A DNA stretch of 64,000 bases, taken from assembly GCA_022510565.1 (NCBI GenBank), contig JAFLTE010000012.1, positions 1 through 64,000 on the forward strand, given 5' to 3'. Origin of the DNA: Lachnospiraceae bacterium. GTDB lineage: Bacteria; Bacillota; Clostridia; Lachnospirales; Lachnospiraceae. Positions 42,286-53,100 of this stretch are shown in pieces; within the stretch, counting starts at the first letter, position 1; every line of letters starts with the position of its first letter. Made by a program: the position numbers and the translations under genes. The notes beneath the pieces were generated by a model. That model had not been told where the DNA came from, ran no database searches, and worked only from the letters and a program-made list of their open reading frames with translations.

Positions 42286-43494
42286 ATGAATAAGGAGTTA
42301 ATGGAGGCACTGGACATTCTGGAGAAAGAGAAGGAAATCAGCAAGGAGACTCTCTTTGAAGCGATTGAGAATTCTCTGATTACAGCGTGCAAGAACCACT
42401 TTGGCAAGGCGGACAACGTGAAGGTGGAGATTGACAGGGAGACGTGTGATTTCCTCTGCTACGCCGAGAAAGAGGTTGTCAAAGAGGTTGAGGACGATGT
42501 GCTGCAGATTTCTCTGGAAGATGCGAAGGAGGTTTCCAAGAAGGCTAAGGTGGGCGATATGCTTCGCGTGGAGATTAAGTCCAAGGAGTTTGGGCGTATT
42601 GCGACGCAGAATGCGAAGAACGTGATTTTGCAGAAGATACGCGAGGAAGAGAGAAGCGTTATCTACAATCAGTACTATGAGAAAGAAAAAGATGTGGTGA
42701 CGGGTATCGTACAACGCTACATCGGCAGAAATATATCTATCAATCTGGGCAAGGCTGACGCTATATTAAACGAGAGTGAGCAGGTCAGAACCGAGCATTT
42801 CAGACCAACGGAAAGAATTAAGGTATATATTCTGGAAGTGCGGAATACACCTAAAGGACCGAGAATTCTTGTGAGTCGTACTCATCCGGAATTGGTTAAG
42901 AGGCTGTTTGAGTCCGAAGTGACGGAAATCAAGGACGGCACGGTGGAGATTATGAGCATTGCCAGAGAGGCAGGCAGCAGGACGAAGCTGGCGGTTCGCT
43001 CCAACAACCCGAACGTGGATGCGGTGGGCGCTTGTGTCGGCATCAACGGTGCCAGAGTTAATTCTATCGTGGATGAGTTGTGCGGCGAGAAGATTGATAT
43101 TGTAAATTGGGATGAGAATCCGGGTAATTTGATTCAGAATGCGCTTTCACCGGCGAAAATCGTGGCGGTGTTTGCCGATCCGGATGAAAAGACGGCGAAG
43201 GTTGTCGTACCTGATTATCAGTTGTCTCTTGCAATCGGTAAAGAGGGACAGAATGCAAGACTGGCGGCGCGACTTACCGGCTACAAGATTGATATCAAGA
43301 GCGAGACTCAGGCGAAGGATGCGCCGGGCTTCCGTTATGAAGACTATGTCTATGACGATGAGGATTATGAGGAATATGATGAGGAGTACACCGATGAAGA
43401 TTACGAGGGTGAATCCTATGAAGAAGAGAACTATGAGGCGGAAGATGTAGAAGCGGCCGAATACGAAGAGGAAGATTCGGGAGAGGCAGAATAA
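42286..43494 (+). CDS. nusA: Transcription factor NusA
   Basis: NusA (402 aa) controls pausing and termination. It has the N-terminal RNA-polymerase-binding domain, S1 domain (VVTGIVQRYIGRNISINLG), and two KH domains (VGACVGINGARVNSIVDEL, LAIGKEGQNARLAARLTG). The C-terminus carries an acidic repeat-rich tail (about 345-402, D/E/Y) instead of the AR repeats of proteobacteria. Its last base overlaps the ylxR ATG. Confidence 0.96.
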   Translation: MNKELMEALDILEKEKEISKETLFEAIENSLITACKNHFGKADNVKVEIDRETCDFLCYAEKEVVKEVEDDVLQISLEDAKEVSKKAKVGDMLRVEIKSKEFGRIATQNAKNVILQKIREEERSVIYNQYYEKEKDVVTGIVQRYIGRNISINLGKADAILNESEQVRTEHFRPTERIKVYILEVRNTPKGPRILVSRTHPELVKRLFESEVTEIKDGTVEIMSIAREAGSRTKLAVRSNNPNVDAVGACVGINGARVNSIVDELCGEKIDIVNWDENPGNLIQNALSPAKIVAVFADPDEKTAKVVVPDYQLSLAIGKEGQNARLAARLTGYKIDIKSETQAKDAPGFRYEDYVYDDEDYEEYDEEYTDEDYEGESYEEENYEAEDVEAAEYEEEDSGEAE

Positions 43495-43778
43495 TGGCAA
43501 AAAAAATTCCCATGCGGCAATGCGTGGGCTGCGGTGAAATGAAGAATAAGAAGGACATGATGCGTGTCCTGAAAACTTCGGAGGGTTCCATAGTCCTTGA
43601 TATGACCGGACGTAAGAACGGCAGAGGGGCCTATCTGTGCATGAACAGGGAATGTTTGGCCAAAGCCGGTAAGAATAAGGGATTGGAGCGTTCCTTCAAG
43701 ATGAGTATTCCGCGGGAAATATACGAGGATCTGGAAAAGGAGTTCGAGGAGGGCGAGGATGCAGAACAAACCGAATAA
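43494..43778 (+). CDS. ylxR: YlxR family RNA-binding protein
   Basis: A 94-aa YlxR/DUF448 protein. It has MRQCVGCGEMKNKKDMMRV at the N-terminus and GRGAYLC near residues 44-50, both family signatures. Role is small nucleic-acid binding; exact function is not settled. Overlaps the end of nusA and the start of ylxQ. Confidence 0.93.
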   Translation: MAKKIPMRQCVGCGEMKNKKDMMRVLKTSEGSIVLDMTGRKNGRGAYLCMNRECLAKAGKNKGLERSFKMSIPREIYEDLEKEFEEGEDAEQTE

Positions 43779-44082
43779 AGATCGGGTGTTATCTATGCTG
43801 GGTCTGGCCACCCGCTCCGGAAATGTTGCCAGTGGCGGATTTGCTACAGAGGAAGCAGTTAAGCGCAGGAAGGCATATCTGGTGATTATAGCAGAGGATG
43901 CTTCGGATAACACCAAAAAGAAATTCAGGAATATGTGCGGATTTCATGAAGTACCCTGCGAGTATTACAGCGTCAAGGAAACGCTGGGGCACGCCATCGG
44001 CAAGGAGGAACGTTCCTGCCTTGCGGTGACTGACGAAGGATTTGCAAATTCGATACGGAAGCATTTATTAGATTCGGAATAG
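43759..44082 (+). CDS. ylxQ: YlxQ, L7Ae-like K-turn RNA-binding protein
   Basis: A 107-aa L7Ae/L30e/S12e-family protein with LGLATRSGNVASGGFATEEAV, AYLVIIAEDASDNTKKKF and TLGHAIGKEERSCLAVTDEGF. It overlaps ylxR by 20 bases, so expression is coupled. Ribosome or K-turn RNA partner inferred from the family. Confidence 0.93.
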   Translation: MQNKPNKDRVLSMLGLATRSGNVASGGFATEEAVKRRKAYLVIIAEDASDNTKKKFRNMCGFHEVPCEYYSVKETLGHAIGKEERSCLAVTDEGFANSIRKHLLDSE

Positions 44083-44097
44083 TTGGAGGTAGTGAGC

Positions 44098-46917
44098 ATG
44101 GCAAAAATGAAAGTACATGAGCTGGCAAAAGAGCTTGATAAGCAGAGCAAAGAGCTGGTAGCTTTTTTGCAGGATAAAGGATATGAAGTTAAGGCGGCGC
44201 AAAGTTCCATTGAAGACGATGCGATTGCGCTTGTGCGTGAGCATTTCGGTGGTGGGGCGAAAGAGACGAAAGCGCCCAAGACAGCGAAAACAGAGGCAGA
44301 GAAGGAGCCAAAGTCTGCATCCAAGTCTGAGGCTGGGGCAGCAGAGGCAAAGGCTGCACCCAAGTCGGAGCCTGCGGCAACAGCGCCAAAAACAAAGGAA
44401 GAATCAAAGGCACCGGCAGCAAAGGATGCCGTAGAGAAGCCCAAGGCGGCACCGGCAGACGGTTCGAAGCCTGAGGCTCCCAAGAAGAAAAAGATTATCT
44501 TTGTAAGTAACCCACATAATTCCAAAATGCAGGGACAAAGACCGCCTCAGGGAGGTCAAAGCAATGATCGAAGACCTGCGGGAGGCGGGCGTCCTGTGCA
44601 GACACAGAATACGCCTCACCAGATTATCAGACCGACGCAGAAACCGATTCCTGTGACAGCCGAGCCCTATGAAGTGCGCCAAAGACAGCAGCAGGAACGC
44701 AGGATGGAGCAGAGGCAGCAGGAAAAGAGGGAACGTGAAAATATTGCAGCGCAGGAGCGCAAGGCACAGCAAGGACAGGAGAGAGCAGGAAGTGCAGGAG
44801 AAAATCGCAGAGTTGAGGCACAAAGCGGAGCAGGTTATAACAGCAATCAGGGCAATCGGAAGGACGGTGGCGCTGGTGCAGGCGCTGGCCGCGGTGCGGG
44901 AAGTTTTGAACGCCCTCAGAGAGGCAATGGCGGGCAGGACAATCGATTTAGGAGAAATAACGCTCAGAAGGACTTTGTGCCCGAGACACCTGTCAAGGAC
45001 GTGGAAAAACACAGGGATGACGAGAAACGCAGGGCGAATCAGGATAGGGACAGGCGTTCCAAGAAAGATTTAATATATGAAGATGATGACGTAGCTGTTA
45101 AGAACCGCAACAAGGCGGGACGTTTTATCAAACCCGAGAAAAAGGTAGAAGAGCCGGAAGAGCAAATTAAGGTGATTACAATCCCTGAGTCTCTGACTAT
45201 CAAGGAGCTGGCGGATAAGATGAAAATTCAGCCGTCCGTGATTATCAAGAAACTCTTTTTACAGGGTCAAGTAGTGACATTAAATTCCGAGGTCAGCTTT
45301 GAGGATGCGGAAAATATCGCCATCGAGTTTGAAATCATCTGTGAGAAGGAAGTAAAAGTCGATGTGATCGAAGAGCTGCTCAAGGAGGATGAGGAAGATG
45401 AGGCGTCCATGGTGAGCAGACCTCCCGTTATCTGTGTTATGGGACACGTTGACCATGGTAAGACTTCCCTGCTTGACGCGATTCGTAAGACAAATGTGAC
45501 AGACAAGGAAGCAGGCGGTATTACACAGGCAATCGGTGCATACACGGTTACTGCCAAGGGACAGAGTATTACTTTCCTCGATACACCGGGACACGAGGCA
45601 TTTACCGCAATGCGTATGCGCGGTGCCAATTCTACGGATATTGCGGTACTTGTTGTAGCTGCGGATGACGGTGTTATGCCGCAGACTGTTGAGGCAATCA
45701 ACCATGCCAAGGCAGCAGGAATCGAGATTATTGTAGCAGTCAACAAGATTGATAAGCCCAGCGCCAATATTGACCGCGTGAAGCAGGAAATGACGGAGTA
45801 TGAGTTGATTCCCGTAGACTGGGGCGGTTCCACGGAGTTCGTGCCGGTATCCGCCAAGTCTGGTGAAGGTATAGAAAATCTGCTGGAGACAATACTCTTA
45901 ACAGCGGAGATTATGGAATTAAAAGCGAACCCCAATCGAAATGCCAGAGGTCTGGTGATTGAGGCGGAGCTGGATAAAGGACGCGGTCCGGTGGCTACCG
46001 TGTTGGTACAGAAAGGTACTTTGCACGTAGGCGACTTTATTTCCGCAGGAGCAAGCCATGGTAAAGTAAGGGCCATGATTGACGATAAGGGCAGACGAGT
46101 GAAGGAAGCTACACCTTCCACCCCGGTGGAAATCTTAGGTTTGTCCGACGTTCCCAGTGCAGGAGAAGTATTTATTGTCCATGAGAACGACAAGAGCGCG
46201 AAAACTTATGCGGAGACCTATATGGCGCAGCATAAGGAAGAGATGCTTGCGGATACGAAGACGAGAATGTCTCTGGACGATCTGTTTAACCAGATTCAGG
46301 AGGGTAATTTGAAGGAACTGAATCTGATTGTCAAAGCGGATGTTCAAGGTAGCGTTGAGGCTGTAAAGCAGAGCCTTATGAAGTTGTCGAACGAGGAAGT
46401 TGTTGTAAAATGTATCCACGGCGGCGTGGGTGCCATCAACGAATCGGATGTATCCCTTGCTTCCGCATCCTCCGCGATTATCATCGGTTTCAATGTAAGA
46501 CCGGATGCGACGGCGAAAGCAGTGGCAGAGCGCGAGGGCGTGGATGTAAGACTGTATAAAGTCATCTATCAGGCAATCGAGGATATTGAGGCTGCCATGA
46601 AGGGTATGCTTGACCCGATCTTCGAGGAGAAAGTTATCGGTCATGCGGAAGTGCGTCAGATCTTTAAGGCATCCGCTATCGGTAATATAGCCGGTTCTTA
46701 TGTGTTGGACGGCGAGTTCCAGAGAGGCTGCAAGATTCGTATCACCAGAGAGGGCGAGCAGATTTACGAGGGCGAGCTGGCTTCCTTAAAGAGATTTAAA
46801 GATGATGTGAAGGAAGTGAAGGCCGGATTCGAGTGTGGTCTTGTATTTGACGGTTTTGATAAGATGCAGGAATTGGATATCGTCGAAGCATATATTATGG
46901 TTGAAGTGCCTCGATAA
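44098..46917 (+). CDS. infB: Translation initiation factor IF-2
   Basis: IF-2 (939 aa) brings initiator tRNA to the 30S. N-terminal helix [19 protein letters not shown], a long low-complexity linker (about 60-340, rich in A/K/P then Q/R/G), IF-2N domain ([16 protein letters not shown]), then the G domain: [17 protein letters not shown] (G1), [12 protein letters not shown] (G3), NKIDKP (G4), and C1/C2 domains. ATG 44098 follows GGAGG by eight bases; the frame is open from 44083. Confidence 0.97.
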   Translation: MAKMKVHELAKELDKQSKELVAFLQDKGYEVKAAQSSIEDDAIALVREHFGGGAKETKAPKTAKTEAEKEPKSASKSEAGAAEAKAAPKSEPAATAPKTKEESKAPAAKDAVEKPKAAPADGSKPEAPKKKKIIFVSNPHNSKMQGQRPPQGGQSNDRRPAGGGRPVQTQNTPHQIIRPTQKPIPVTAEPYEVRQRQQQERRMEQRQQEKRERENIAAQERKAQQGQERAGSAGENRRVEAQSGAGYNSNQGNRKDGGAGAGAGRGAGSFERPQRGNGGQDNRFRRNNAQKDFVPETPVKDVEKHRDDEKRRANQDRDRRSKKDLIYEDDDVAVKNRNKAGRFIKPEKKVEEPEEQIKVITIPESLTIKELADKMKIQPSVIIKKLFLQGQVVTLNSEVSFEDAENIAIEFEIICEKEVKVDVIEELLKEDEEDEASMVSRPPVICVMGHVDHGKTSLLDAIRKTNVTDKEAGGITQAIGAYTVTAKGQSITFLDTPGHEAFTAMRMRGANSTDIAVLVVAADDGVMPQTVEAINHAKAAGIEIIVAVNKIDKPSANIDRVKQEMTEYELIPVDWGGSTEFVPVSAKSGEGIENLLETILLTAEIMELKANPNRNARGLVIEAELDKGRGPVATVLVQKGTLHVGDFISAGASHGKVRAMIDDKGRRVKEATPSTPVEILGLSDVPSAGEVFIVHENDKSAKTYAETYMAQHKEEMLADTKTRMSLDDLFNQIQEGNLKELNLIVKADVQGSVEAVKQSLMKLSNEEVVVKCIHGGVGAINESDVSLASASSAIIIGFNVRPDATAKAVAEREGVDVRLYKVIYQAIEDIEAAMKGMLDPIFEEKVIGHAEVRQIFKASAIGNIAGSYVLDGEFQRGCKIRITREGEQIYEGELASLKRFKDDVKEVKAGFECGLVFDGFDKMQELDIVEAYIMVEVPR

Positions 46918-46936
46918 GCAGAAAGGACACTATACA

Positions 46937-47356
46937 ATGCGTAAAAACAGTGTTAAAAATACCCGTATTAACGGTGAAGTCCAGCGTGTACTGGCGGAGA
47001 TCATCAGAGGCGAGATTAAGGATCCGCGAATCGCCCCGATGACTTCGGTGGTAGCGGTGGAGGTCGCTCCGGACTTGAAAACCTGCAAGGCGTGGATCAG
47101 TGTGCTCGGCGATGAAAAGGCACAGGCAGCCACACTGCAGGGACTTCGGAGCGCCGAAGGTTATATTCGTGGACAGCTTGCCAGAACGATTAATCTGCGC
47201 AATACACCACAGATTACCTTCATTATGGATCAATCCATTGCATACGGCGTCAACATGTCGAAGTTGATAGATGAAGTAGTAGAAAAAGATGAGACGGCAG
47301 AAAAAAATGAAACGGAAAAGGAAGTTGGAACATTAGAGAATGATGAAGATAATTGA
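46937..47356 (+). CDS. rbfA: Ribosome-binding factor A
   Basis: RbfA (139 aa) helps 16S rRNA 5' processing and 30S maturation. It has RINGEVQRVLAEIIRGEIKDPR and MTSVVAVEVAPDLKTCKAWISVLG, with a KH-like fold. The C-terminal tail is acidic ([18 protein letters not shown]) and overlaps the nrnA start by 17 bases. ATG 46937 is used; the longer open frame runs back into infB. Confidence 0.95.
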   Translation: MRKNSVKNTRINGEVQRVLAEIIRGEIKDPRIAPMTSVVAVEVAPDLKTCKAWISVLGDEKAQAATLQGLRSAEGYIRGQLARTINLRNTPQITFIMDQSIAYGVNMSKLIDEVVEKDETAEKNETEKEVGTLENDEDN

Positions 47357-48284
47357 TGAATTAAAGGATGCAAAGTCCATAGCAATCAGCGGACATGTGA
47401 GACCCGATGGTGACTGTGTGGGATCCGTGATGGGATTGTACCTTTATCTGCAAAAAGAACTGCCCGCGGCACAAATTGACGTATATCTGGATAAACCGGC
47501 GGATATTTTTAACTGTATCAGTCACATAACGGATATTAAATCTGAATTTAATACAAATCAGGTGTATGACGTGTTTGTAGTTTTAGATACTGTGCCGGAT
47601 CGTTTGGGGGACGTGGAGCCTATCTATGAGCGGGCGCGTAAGAAAATCAATATCGACCATCATATCAGTAATACCGGATACGGTGACGTGAGCGTGGTAG
47701 AGCCGGAACGCAGTTCCACAGCGGAGCTGCTGTACGAGCTGCTGAATCCTGAAATGATTGATACAGAGATTGCCATGGCGCTTTACATAGGTATTATCCA
47801 CGACACCGGTGTGTTGCGTTATTCCAACACATCACCTCGGACGCTGCAGGTTGCCGCGGAATTGGTTAAAACTGGATTTGACTTTTCTCAAATCATTGAA
47901 GAGACGTTTTTTGAGAAGACTTATCTGCAAACACAGATTATGGGCAGGGCAGTTTTGGAAAGCATGCGTATTATGGATGGCCGCTGCATTGTCAGCGTGG
48001 TCAGCCGTCGTATGATGGAGTTTTATCAGGTGACGACGAAGGATTTGGACGGTATTGTGAATCAGCTCCAGTCAGTCAAAGGTGTGGACTGTGCGATTTT
48101 TATGTACGAGACGGGAACATCGGAATATAAGGTAAGTATGCGTTCTAACGGCAAGGTTGATGTATCCGCCGTTGCGATGAAGTTCGGAGGGGGCGGCCAT
48201 GTGCGTGCCGCAGGCTGCACAATGAACGGCACATACCGTGACAATATCAACAATCTTTGTAAGGAGATTGCGGAGCAATTTTGA
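47340..48284 (+). CDS. nrnA: DHH/DHHA1 oligoribonuclease and pAp phosphatase NrnA
   Basis: A bifunctional 314-aa enzyme degrading nanoRNAs and dephosphorylating pAp. It shows [13 protein letters not shown] (metal motif), IDHHISNT (DHH) and C-terminal DHHA1 [10 protein letters not shown]. Stands between rbfA and truB in place of B. subtilis ylxP. ATG 47340 or 47343 are both possible. Stop TGA shares one base with the truB ATG (TGATG). Confidence 0.93.
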   Translation: MMKIIDELKDAKSIAISGHVRPDGDCVGSVMGLYLYLQKELPAAQIDVYLDKPADIFNCISHITDIKSEFNTNQVYDVFVVLDTVPDRLGDVEPIYERARKKINIDHHISNTGYGDVSVVEPERSSTAELLYELLNPEMIDTEIAMALYIGIIHDTGVLRYSNTSPRTLQVAAELVKTGFDFSQIIEETFFEKTYLQTQIMGRAVLESMRIMDGRCIVSVVSRRMMEFYQVTTKDLDGIVNQLQSVKGVDCAIFMYETGTSEYKVSMRSNGKVDVSAVAMKFGGGGHVRAAGCTMNGTYRDNINNLCKEIAEQF

Positions 48285-49204
48285 TGAATAACGAGTGTAA
48301 TGGAATTATAAACGTATATAAGGAGAAAGGGTTCACGTCACATGATGTGGTTGCCAAACTCCGCGGTATATGTAAAATGAAAAAAATCGGACATACAGGA
48401 ACACTCGACCCTGAGGCGGTTGGTGTGCTTCCTGTATGTTTTGGTTCGGGAACAAAGCTGTGTGATATGCTCACCGACTGGGACAAGGAATATATTGCAG
48501 TGCTGCGCTTGGGCGTAACCACAGATACACAGGATATGACAGGACAAGTTCTGTCCCGATGTGACGAGCGAGAGCTTAGGACGCTTACCGAAGAGCGCGT
48601 GCAGGAGGCAGTCATGGAATATGTGGGAGACTATGACCAGATTCCGCCCATGTACTCCGCGCTTAAGGTTGACGGGAAGAAGCTGTACGAATTGGCGCGG
48701 GCAGGCAAGGAAGTGGAGCGTAAACCCAGAAAGGTACGGATTGAGGAAATAGAGATACAGTCTGTGGAACTGCCGCTTGTGACGTTTCGCGTTGTCTGCT
48801 CCAAAGGAACCTACATCAGAACGCTGTGCCATGACATTGGTGCGAATCTGGGCTGTGGGGGCACTATGGAATCCCTGACCAGAAGCAGGGTGGGCATTTT
48901 CGGCATAGAGGATGCGCTTACGCTCACAGAGCTTCAAAAGTTGCGGGATGAAGATAAAATAGCTAGCGTTATTATACCGCCTGACGCAATTTTTGCTAAG
49001 GATAGGGCGGTTATCGTAAACGGGCAAGGACAGAAAATGGTGCAAAACGGCAATCGCTTGGGAGCGGCCCAGCTTGCGGAGGCGGTACGGTTTACGGACG
49101 GCGAGCAGGTCAGGGTTTACGACGGTGACGGTAAATTTTACGGGATATATGTCTATTACAGAGGGGAGAATTCGCTCAAACCGCTCAAGATGTTTCTCAC
49201 ATGA
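48284..49204 (+). CDS. truB: tRNA pseudouridine-55 synthase
   Basis: TruB (306 aa) makes pseudouridine 55 in tRNA. It has the catalytic region [18 protein letters not shown] with the Asp, [10 protein letters not shown], and [10 protein letters not shown] in the later part, plus a C-terminal PUA domain. ATG 48284 is preferred over the TTG at 48281 because it forms the TGATG overlap with nrnA. Confidence 0.95.
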   Translation: MNNECNGIINVYKEKGFTSHDVVAKLRGICKMKKIGHTGTLDPEAVGVLPVCFGSGTKLCDMLTDWDKEYIAVLRLGVTTDTQDMTGQVLSRCDERELRTLTEERVQEAVMEYVGDYDQIPPMYSALKVDGKKLYELARAGKEVERKPRKVRIEEIEIQSVELPLVTFRVVCSKGTYIRTLCHDIGANLGCGGTMESLTRSRVGIFGIEDALTLTELQKLRDEDKIASVIIPPDAIFAKDRAVIVNGQGQKMVQNGNRLGAAQLAEAVRFTDGEQVRVYDGDGKFYGIYVYYRGENSLKPLKMFLT

Positions 49205-49254
49205 AAAAGGCTGTATTGTTGTGAGAAGATATGTAGAGGACGAGGAATGGGAAA

Positions 49255-50184
49255 ATGCAGATTATAGAGCAGACGACCGATTTTCGGCTGCCTAAGAGAA
49301 GCGCCGTTGCCATAGGTAAATTTGACGGTGTTCACCTCGGGCATCGGAAGTTGATTCATAAAATTATAGAGCAGAAGAAGGAAAACTGCCTGGCAACAGT
49401 ATTTACCTTTGATACTTCGGCGGCCGCTTTTTTCGGCGGAGAGGAGAAGGAGCTGACAACTGTGGCGGAAAAAAGACGCATTTTTGAGGAATTGGGTATT
49501 GATGTGTTGATTGAATTTCCACTGAATCGGGAGACGGCTGCCACGGAACCGGGAGAGTTCGTTCACAAGTATCTGGCAGAACAGATGCAGACCGCTTACA
49601 TCTGCGCCGGAACGGATTTGTCCTTTGGACGCGGAGGGGCGGGAAACTATGCCTTGTTGGAACAATATGCCGAAAAGTACGGTTACCTGGCAGAATTGAT
49701 CGATAAGGTTAAGGTGGATGGAGAGATGGTCAGTTCTACCAGAGTGCGGGAGGCCGTTCGGGAAGGCAGAATGGAGGATGCCGCACGTATGCTTGGTACA
49801 CCGTATAATGTGAGCGGTATAGTAGAACATGGTAAAAGACTGGGGCGTAGCATTGGAATGCCCACGGCCAATCTTATACCGGAGAAGGACAAGCTTCTGC
49901 CGCCTTACGGTGTCTATTATTCTCGTGTAAGGACAGAAGGCAAAACATATAAAGGTATTTCCAATGTGGGTTGTAAGCCTACGGTGAACACGGAAAATGC
50001 GGCGGGAGTGGAGACTTACCTGTATGATTATGACGGAGATTTGTATGGCAGAAATATTACTGTGGAGCTTCTTTCCTACCGAAGACCGGAGATGAAGTTT
50101 GAAAACGTAGAACGCTTAAAAGAGCAAATGGAGGCGGATATTGCGGCCGGCAGGGACTATTCACAGGCAGTTTTTGCGCAATAG
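49255..50184 (+). CDS. ribF: Bifunctional riboflavin kinase/FAD synthetase
   Basis: RibF (309 aa) converts riboflavin to FMN and FAD. The N-terminal nucleotidyltransferase part has IGKFDGVHLGHRKLI and GTDLSFGRGGAG; the C-terminal kinase part has GKRLGRSIGMPTANL and GVYYSRV. Standard neighbour of truB. Confidence 0.95.
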   Translation: MQIIEQTTDFRLPKRSAVAIGKFDGVHLGHRKLIHKIIEQKKENCLATVFTFDTSAAAFFGGEEKELTTVAEKRRIFEELGIDVLIEFPLNRETAATEPGEFVHKYLAEQMQTAYICAGTDLSFGRGGAGNYALLEQYAEKYGYLAELIDKVKVDGEMVSSTRVREAVREGRMEDAARMLGTPYNVSGIVEHGKRLGRSIGMPTANLIPEKDKLLPPYGVYYSRVRTEGKTYKGISNVGCKPTVNTENAAGVETYLYDYDGDLYGRNITVELLSYRRPEMKFENVERLKEQMEADIAAGRDYSQAVFAQ

Positions 50185-50188
50185 GGGC

Positions 50189-50217
50189 TTGTCAGCGTAC
50201 TTTATTTTAGATAAAAT
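50189..50217 (+). promoter_or_regulatory. Promoter with A/T palindrome for the Na/Pi symporter gene
   Basis: TTGTCA, 17-base spacer, TAAAAT. The palindrome TATTTTA-GA-TAAAATA (50203-50218) overlaps the -10 box and is a candidate operator. Predicted start about 50224, 50 bases before ATG 50274. Confidence 0.6.
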
Positions 50218-50273
50218 AGAATCGTGTAGGTTTATGCGGGGAATCAGTACAAGCGAAGGGAAACTAAACTAGG

Positions 50274-51908
50274 ATGGACATATCGATTATTCTTGCGTTA
50301 GCGGGCGGCTTGGGATTGTTCTTATACGGCATGCGTATTATGAGTGACAGCATTGAGAAAGTTGCCGGCGCAAAATTGAGAGGAATACTGGAGCGGCTGA
50401 CTACCAACCGATTCATGGGTATTCTGGTGGGTATGATTTTTACCGCAGCAATTCAGTCTTCGTCGGCATGTACGGTCATGGTAGTCAGTTTCGTCAATTC
50501 GGGACTGATGACACTGACTCAGGCGGCGGGTATTATTTTCGGTGCGAATATCGGTACAACGGTAACAGCGCTGTTGGTGTCTTTCAAACTAGAGAAGGCA
50601 GCGCCGGTTATACTGCTTGTCGGTGTACTTGTAGTGATGTTCTGTAAAAAGCAGAGGATATCCCGTTGGGGAGAAGTTATCATCGGCTTCGGTGTTTTAT
50701 TTATGGGACTGAGTACCATGTCCGGCGCTATGGCGGGCATGAAGGACTCCCCGGCGGTTCTACATATGTTTGAATCCCTGCAATCCCCTTTTCTGGCAGT
50801 GATTCTGGGAGCGGCGCTCACGGCAATCATCCAGAGTTCCTCGGTTACTGTCAGCATCATGGTCTTGCTGGCCAATCAGGGATTACTCAGTATGGATATC
50901 GGTATGTACATTATATTAGGATGTAATATCGGTGCCTGTACATCTGCTATACTGGCATCCTTAAACGGTAAGAAGGACGCTAAGAGAGCGGCTGCAATCC
51001 ACTTGATTTTTAATGTAATCGGTACGGTAGTCGTCTTTGTCATCTTTACATTCGGCGTACACGGTATTGTGGAGGCGCTCACGATGGTGGCAGGCAACAA
51101 CATGGGTCGCGTGGTTGCTTATGCTCATACCTTGATTAAAATCTTCCAGGTAATCATTATGCTGCCTTTTATCAAAGGTATCGTAAAGCTGACTTATCTG
51201 CTCATACCGGGAGACGACAGGAAGGTTGGCTACAGAGACAGCTATCAGCTCAAATATATCGGCGAGAAGGTGCTCCTAAATCCTGCGACAGCGGTAGTGG
51301 AGGCAATCAAGGAGTTAGACCGTATGGCATCGCTTGCTGACGAGAACTTAAACCGTGCCATGAACGCCTTGATGACGTTAGAGCCGGAGGAGATAGAGGA
51401 AGTTCACGCGGTGGAGAAAAATATAGATTTCTTAAGCCATGCAATTACGCACTATCTCGTCAAAATTAACCAAACCACACTGCCTATCGAGGACTTAAAA
51501 AATATCGGTGCACTGTTCCATGTGGTGAACGACATTGAGCGGATCGGCGATCATGCGGAAAATATTGCGGATGCCGCAGAGCATAGGATTGAGACCGGAG
51601 TAGGCTTTAGCAAGGAAGCCCAGAAAGAGTTGGGTGAGATGTTGAATATGGTCAATACGATTCTGCGATTCTCTTTTGAGATGTTCGTCAAGAGCACAGA
51701 GGATCATGTAGAGGACATCTTGAATCTGGAGGAGGCCATCGACGAGAAGGAGAGGGAACTTCAGCAGAAGCATATCGAGAGACTGTCCAACAACGAGTGT
51801 TCGCCCGAATCGGGAGCGTTGTTCTCGGACATTGTCTCCGGACTGGAGAGGGTGGCGGATCATGCCGTCAATATTGCATTCTCCAACAGTTACGGTGAAG
51901 CCGGTTAA
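50274..51908 (+). CDS. Na/phosphate cotransporter with PhoU-like domain
   Basis: A 544-aa NptA-type (Na/Pi) transporter. N-terminal membrane half (about 1-310) has the duplicated QSSSACTVMVVSFVNSG and QSSSVTVSIMVLLANQG motifs typical of the family; the cytoplasmic C-terminal part (about 330-540) is a helical PhoU-like domain with DIERIGDHAENIADA and GLERVADHAVNIA. Imports phosphate with sodium (or a related anion). Runs from its own promoter. Confidence 0.9.
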   Translation: MDISIILALAGGLGLFLYGMRIMSDSIEKVAGAKLRGILERLTTNRFMGILVGMIFTAAIQSSSACTVMVVSFVNSGLMTLTQAAGIIFGANIGTTVTALLVSFKLEKAAPVILLVGVLVVMFCKKQRISRWGEVIIGFGVLFMGLSTMSGAMAGMKDSPAVLHMFESLQSPFLAVILGAALTAIIQSSSVTVSIMVLLANQGLLSMDIGMYIILGCNIGACTSAILASLNGKKDAKRAAAIHLIFNVIGTVVVFVIFTFGVHGIVEALTMVAGNNMGRVVAYAHTLIKIFQVIIMLPFIKGIVKLTYLLIPGDDRKVGYRDSYQLKYIGEKVLLNPATAVVEAIKELDRMASLADENLNRAMNALMTLEPEEIEEVHAVEKNIDFLSHAITHYLVKINQTTLPIEDLKNIGALFHVVNDIERIGDHAENIADAAEHRIETGVGFSKEAQKELGEMLNMVNTILRFSFEMFVKSTEDHVEDILNLEEAIDEKERELQQKHIERLSNNECSPESGALFSDIVSGLERVADHAVNIAFSNSYGEAG

Positions 51909-51938
51909 TATAATTTTTTGAGAGGAATTTCATTAAGA

Positions 51939-53057
51939 ATGAAGAGACGTGAGGTGCTCTGTCTGCTTATGGGGTGTTTGCTTTTGTTATCACCCATGCA
52001 GGCTAAGGCAAACGAGTTGTCGGATGTGTTGTCGTCCGTGACAATCGATCCCATGATGACCGAACAACAGAATACGGAAGATATGTCTGATACCGATACA
52101 GAGGACGAGTATGTTATTCAAGATATTTTGACAGAGCCTATCGGTTCGGGTAATATTCTCGGCACTACCAAGACGGAGCAGGAGTATGCACAGGCCTATG
52201 AGAAGGCGAAGAATGCCAATTGGGGTTACACCAATCTGGGCATAGCGAACGTGGAAAACAACTTGAATATTCGGGCCGTTGCGGCGGAGGACGGTAAGCT
52301 GATTGGCAAACTGCCGAAGAATGCGGCATGTGAAGTGTTGGATGACGACGGCACATGGGCGCATATCAAGTCCGGCAACGTGGAAGGATATGTCAGTATG
52401 GAGTATCTCTTTACGGGCATTCCGGCAAAGCGCAAGGCGGAGGAATTAGCCTCCACGATAGCACGCGTTACCACGGACAGCCTTAAGGTCAGGGCGGAGG
52501 CAAGCACCGAGTCGGCAGTGATCACACTTGTACCAAACGGCGAGGAGTTGGAAGTCGTATCGGTAGAAGGCGACTGGGTTAGAGTATATTTGGATGACGA
52601 GGAAGTCTATGTGTACGCCGATTACGTGGAAGTCAGTTCGGAGCTTGCAACGGCAATTACTATGACGGAGCTGCTTTACGGTCAGGGTGTATCCGATATA
52701 CGTGTGGATGTATGCCAGTATGCCAAGGAATTTTTAGGAAACCCGTATGTGTGGGGCGGTACCAGCTTGACAAACGGCGCGGATTGTTCGGGATATGTGC
52801 GTGGGGTGTTTAAGAATTTCGGTGTCAATCTGCCTCGTACTTCCAGAGAGCAGGCGAACAGCGGCACGACTATCAAGGTGGCGGATGCCAAACCGGGCGA
52901 TTTGATATTCTACGGCAACGGCAAGACGATTAACCATGTGGCAATCTACATTGGCGGTGGTCAGGTGATTCATGCCAGCAGTCCGAAAACAGGCATCAGA
53001 ATCTCCAATATATCATACCGCTCCCCGATCAAAGCGGTTCGAGTCTTATACGATTGA
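51939..53057 (+). CDS. Secreted SH3-domain NlpC/P60 peptidoglycan endopeptidase
   Basis: A 372-aa cell-wall hydrolase. Signal peptide MKRREVLCLLMGCLLLLSP ending QAKA, an acidic linker, two SH3b domains (about 92-160 and 165-230, both with NIRA/KVRA...GE strands) and a C-terminal NlpC/P60 domain with catalytic Cys (ADCSGYVRGVF), His (INHVAIYIGGG) and His (HASSPKTG). It probably cleaves stem peptides during growth or division. ATG 51939 is better placed than the TTG at 51918 and starts the signal peptide. Sits 30 bases after the transporter gene. Confidence 0.93.
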   Translation: MKRREVLCLLMGCLLLLSPMQAKANELSDVLSSVTIDPMMTEQQNTEDMSDTDTEDEYVIQDILTEPIGSGNILGTTKTEQEYAQAYEKAKNANWGYTNLGIANVENNLNIRAVAAEDGKLIGKLPKNAACEVLDDDGTWAHIKSGNVEGYVSMEYLFTGIPAKRKAEELASTIARVTTDSLKVRAEASTESAVITLVPNGEELEVVSVEGDWVRVYLDDEEVYVYADYVEVSSELATAITMTELLYGQGVSDIRVDVCQYAKEFLGNPYVWGGTSLTNGADCSGYVRGVFKNFGVNLPRTSREQANSGTTIKVADAKPGDLIFYGNGKTINHVAIYIGGGQVIHASSPKTGIRISNISYRSPIKAVRVLYD

Positions 53058-53065
53058 GAAAACAC

Positions 53066-53094
53066 TTTACATTATATATGAGGTATGTTACAAT
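53066..53094 (+). promoter_or_regulatory. Promoter of rpsO
   Basis: TTTACA, 17-base spacer, TACAAT. Predicted start of transcription near 53101, leaving a leader of about 100 bases before rpsO. Confidence 0.7.
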
Positions 53095-53100
53095 ACCATG

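Noticed and set aside
45267-46193. 308-aa minus-strand frame in infB
   Set aside because: Shadow of the infB G domain; infB motifs on the + strand are intact.
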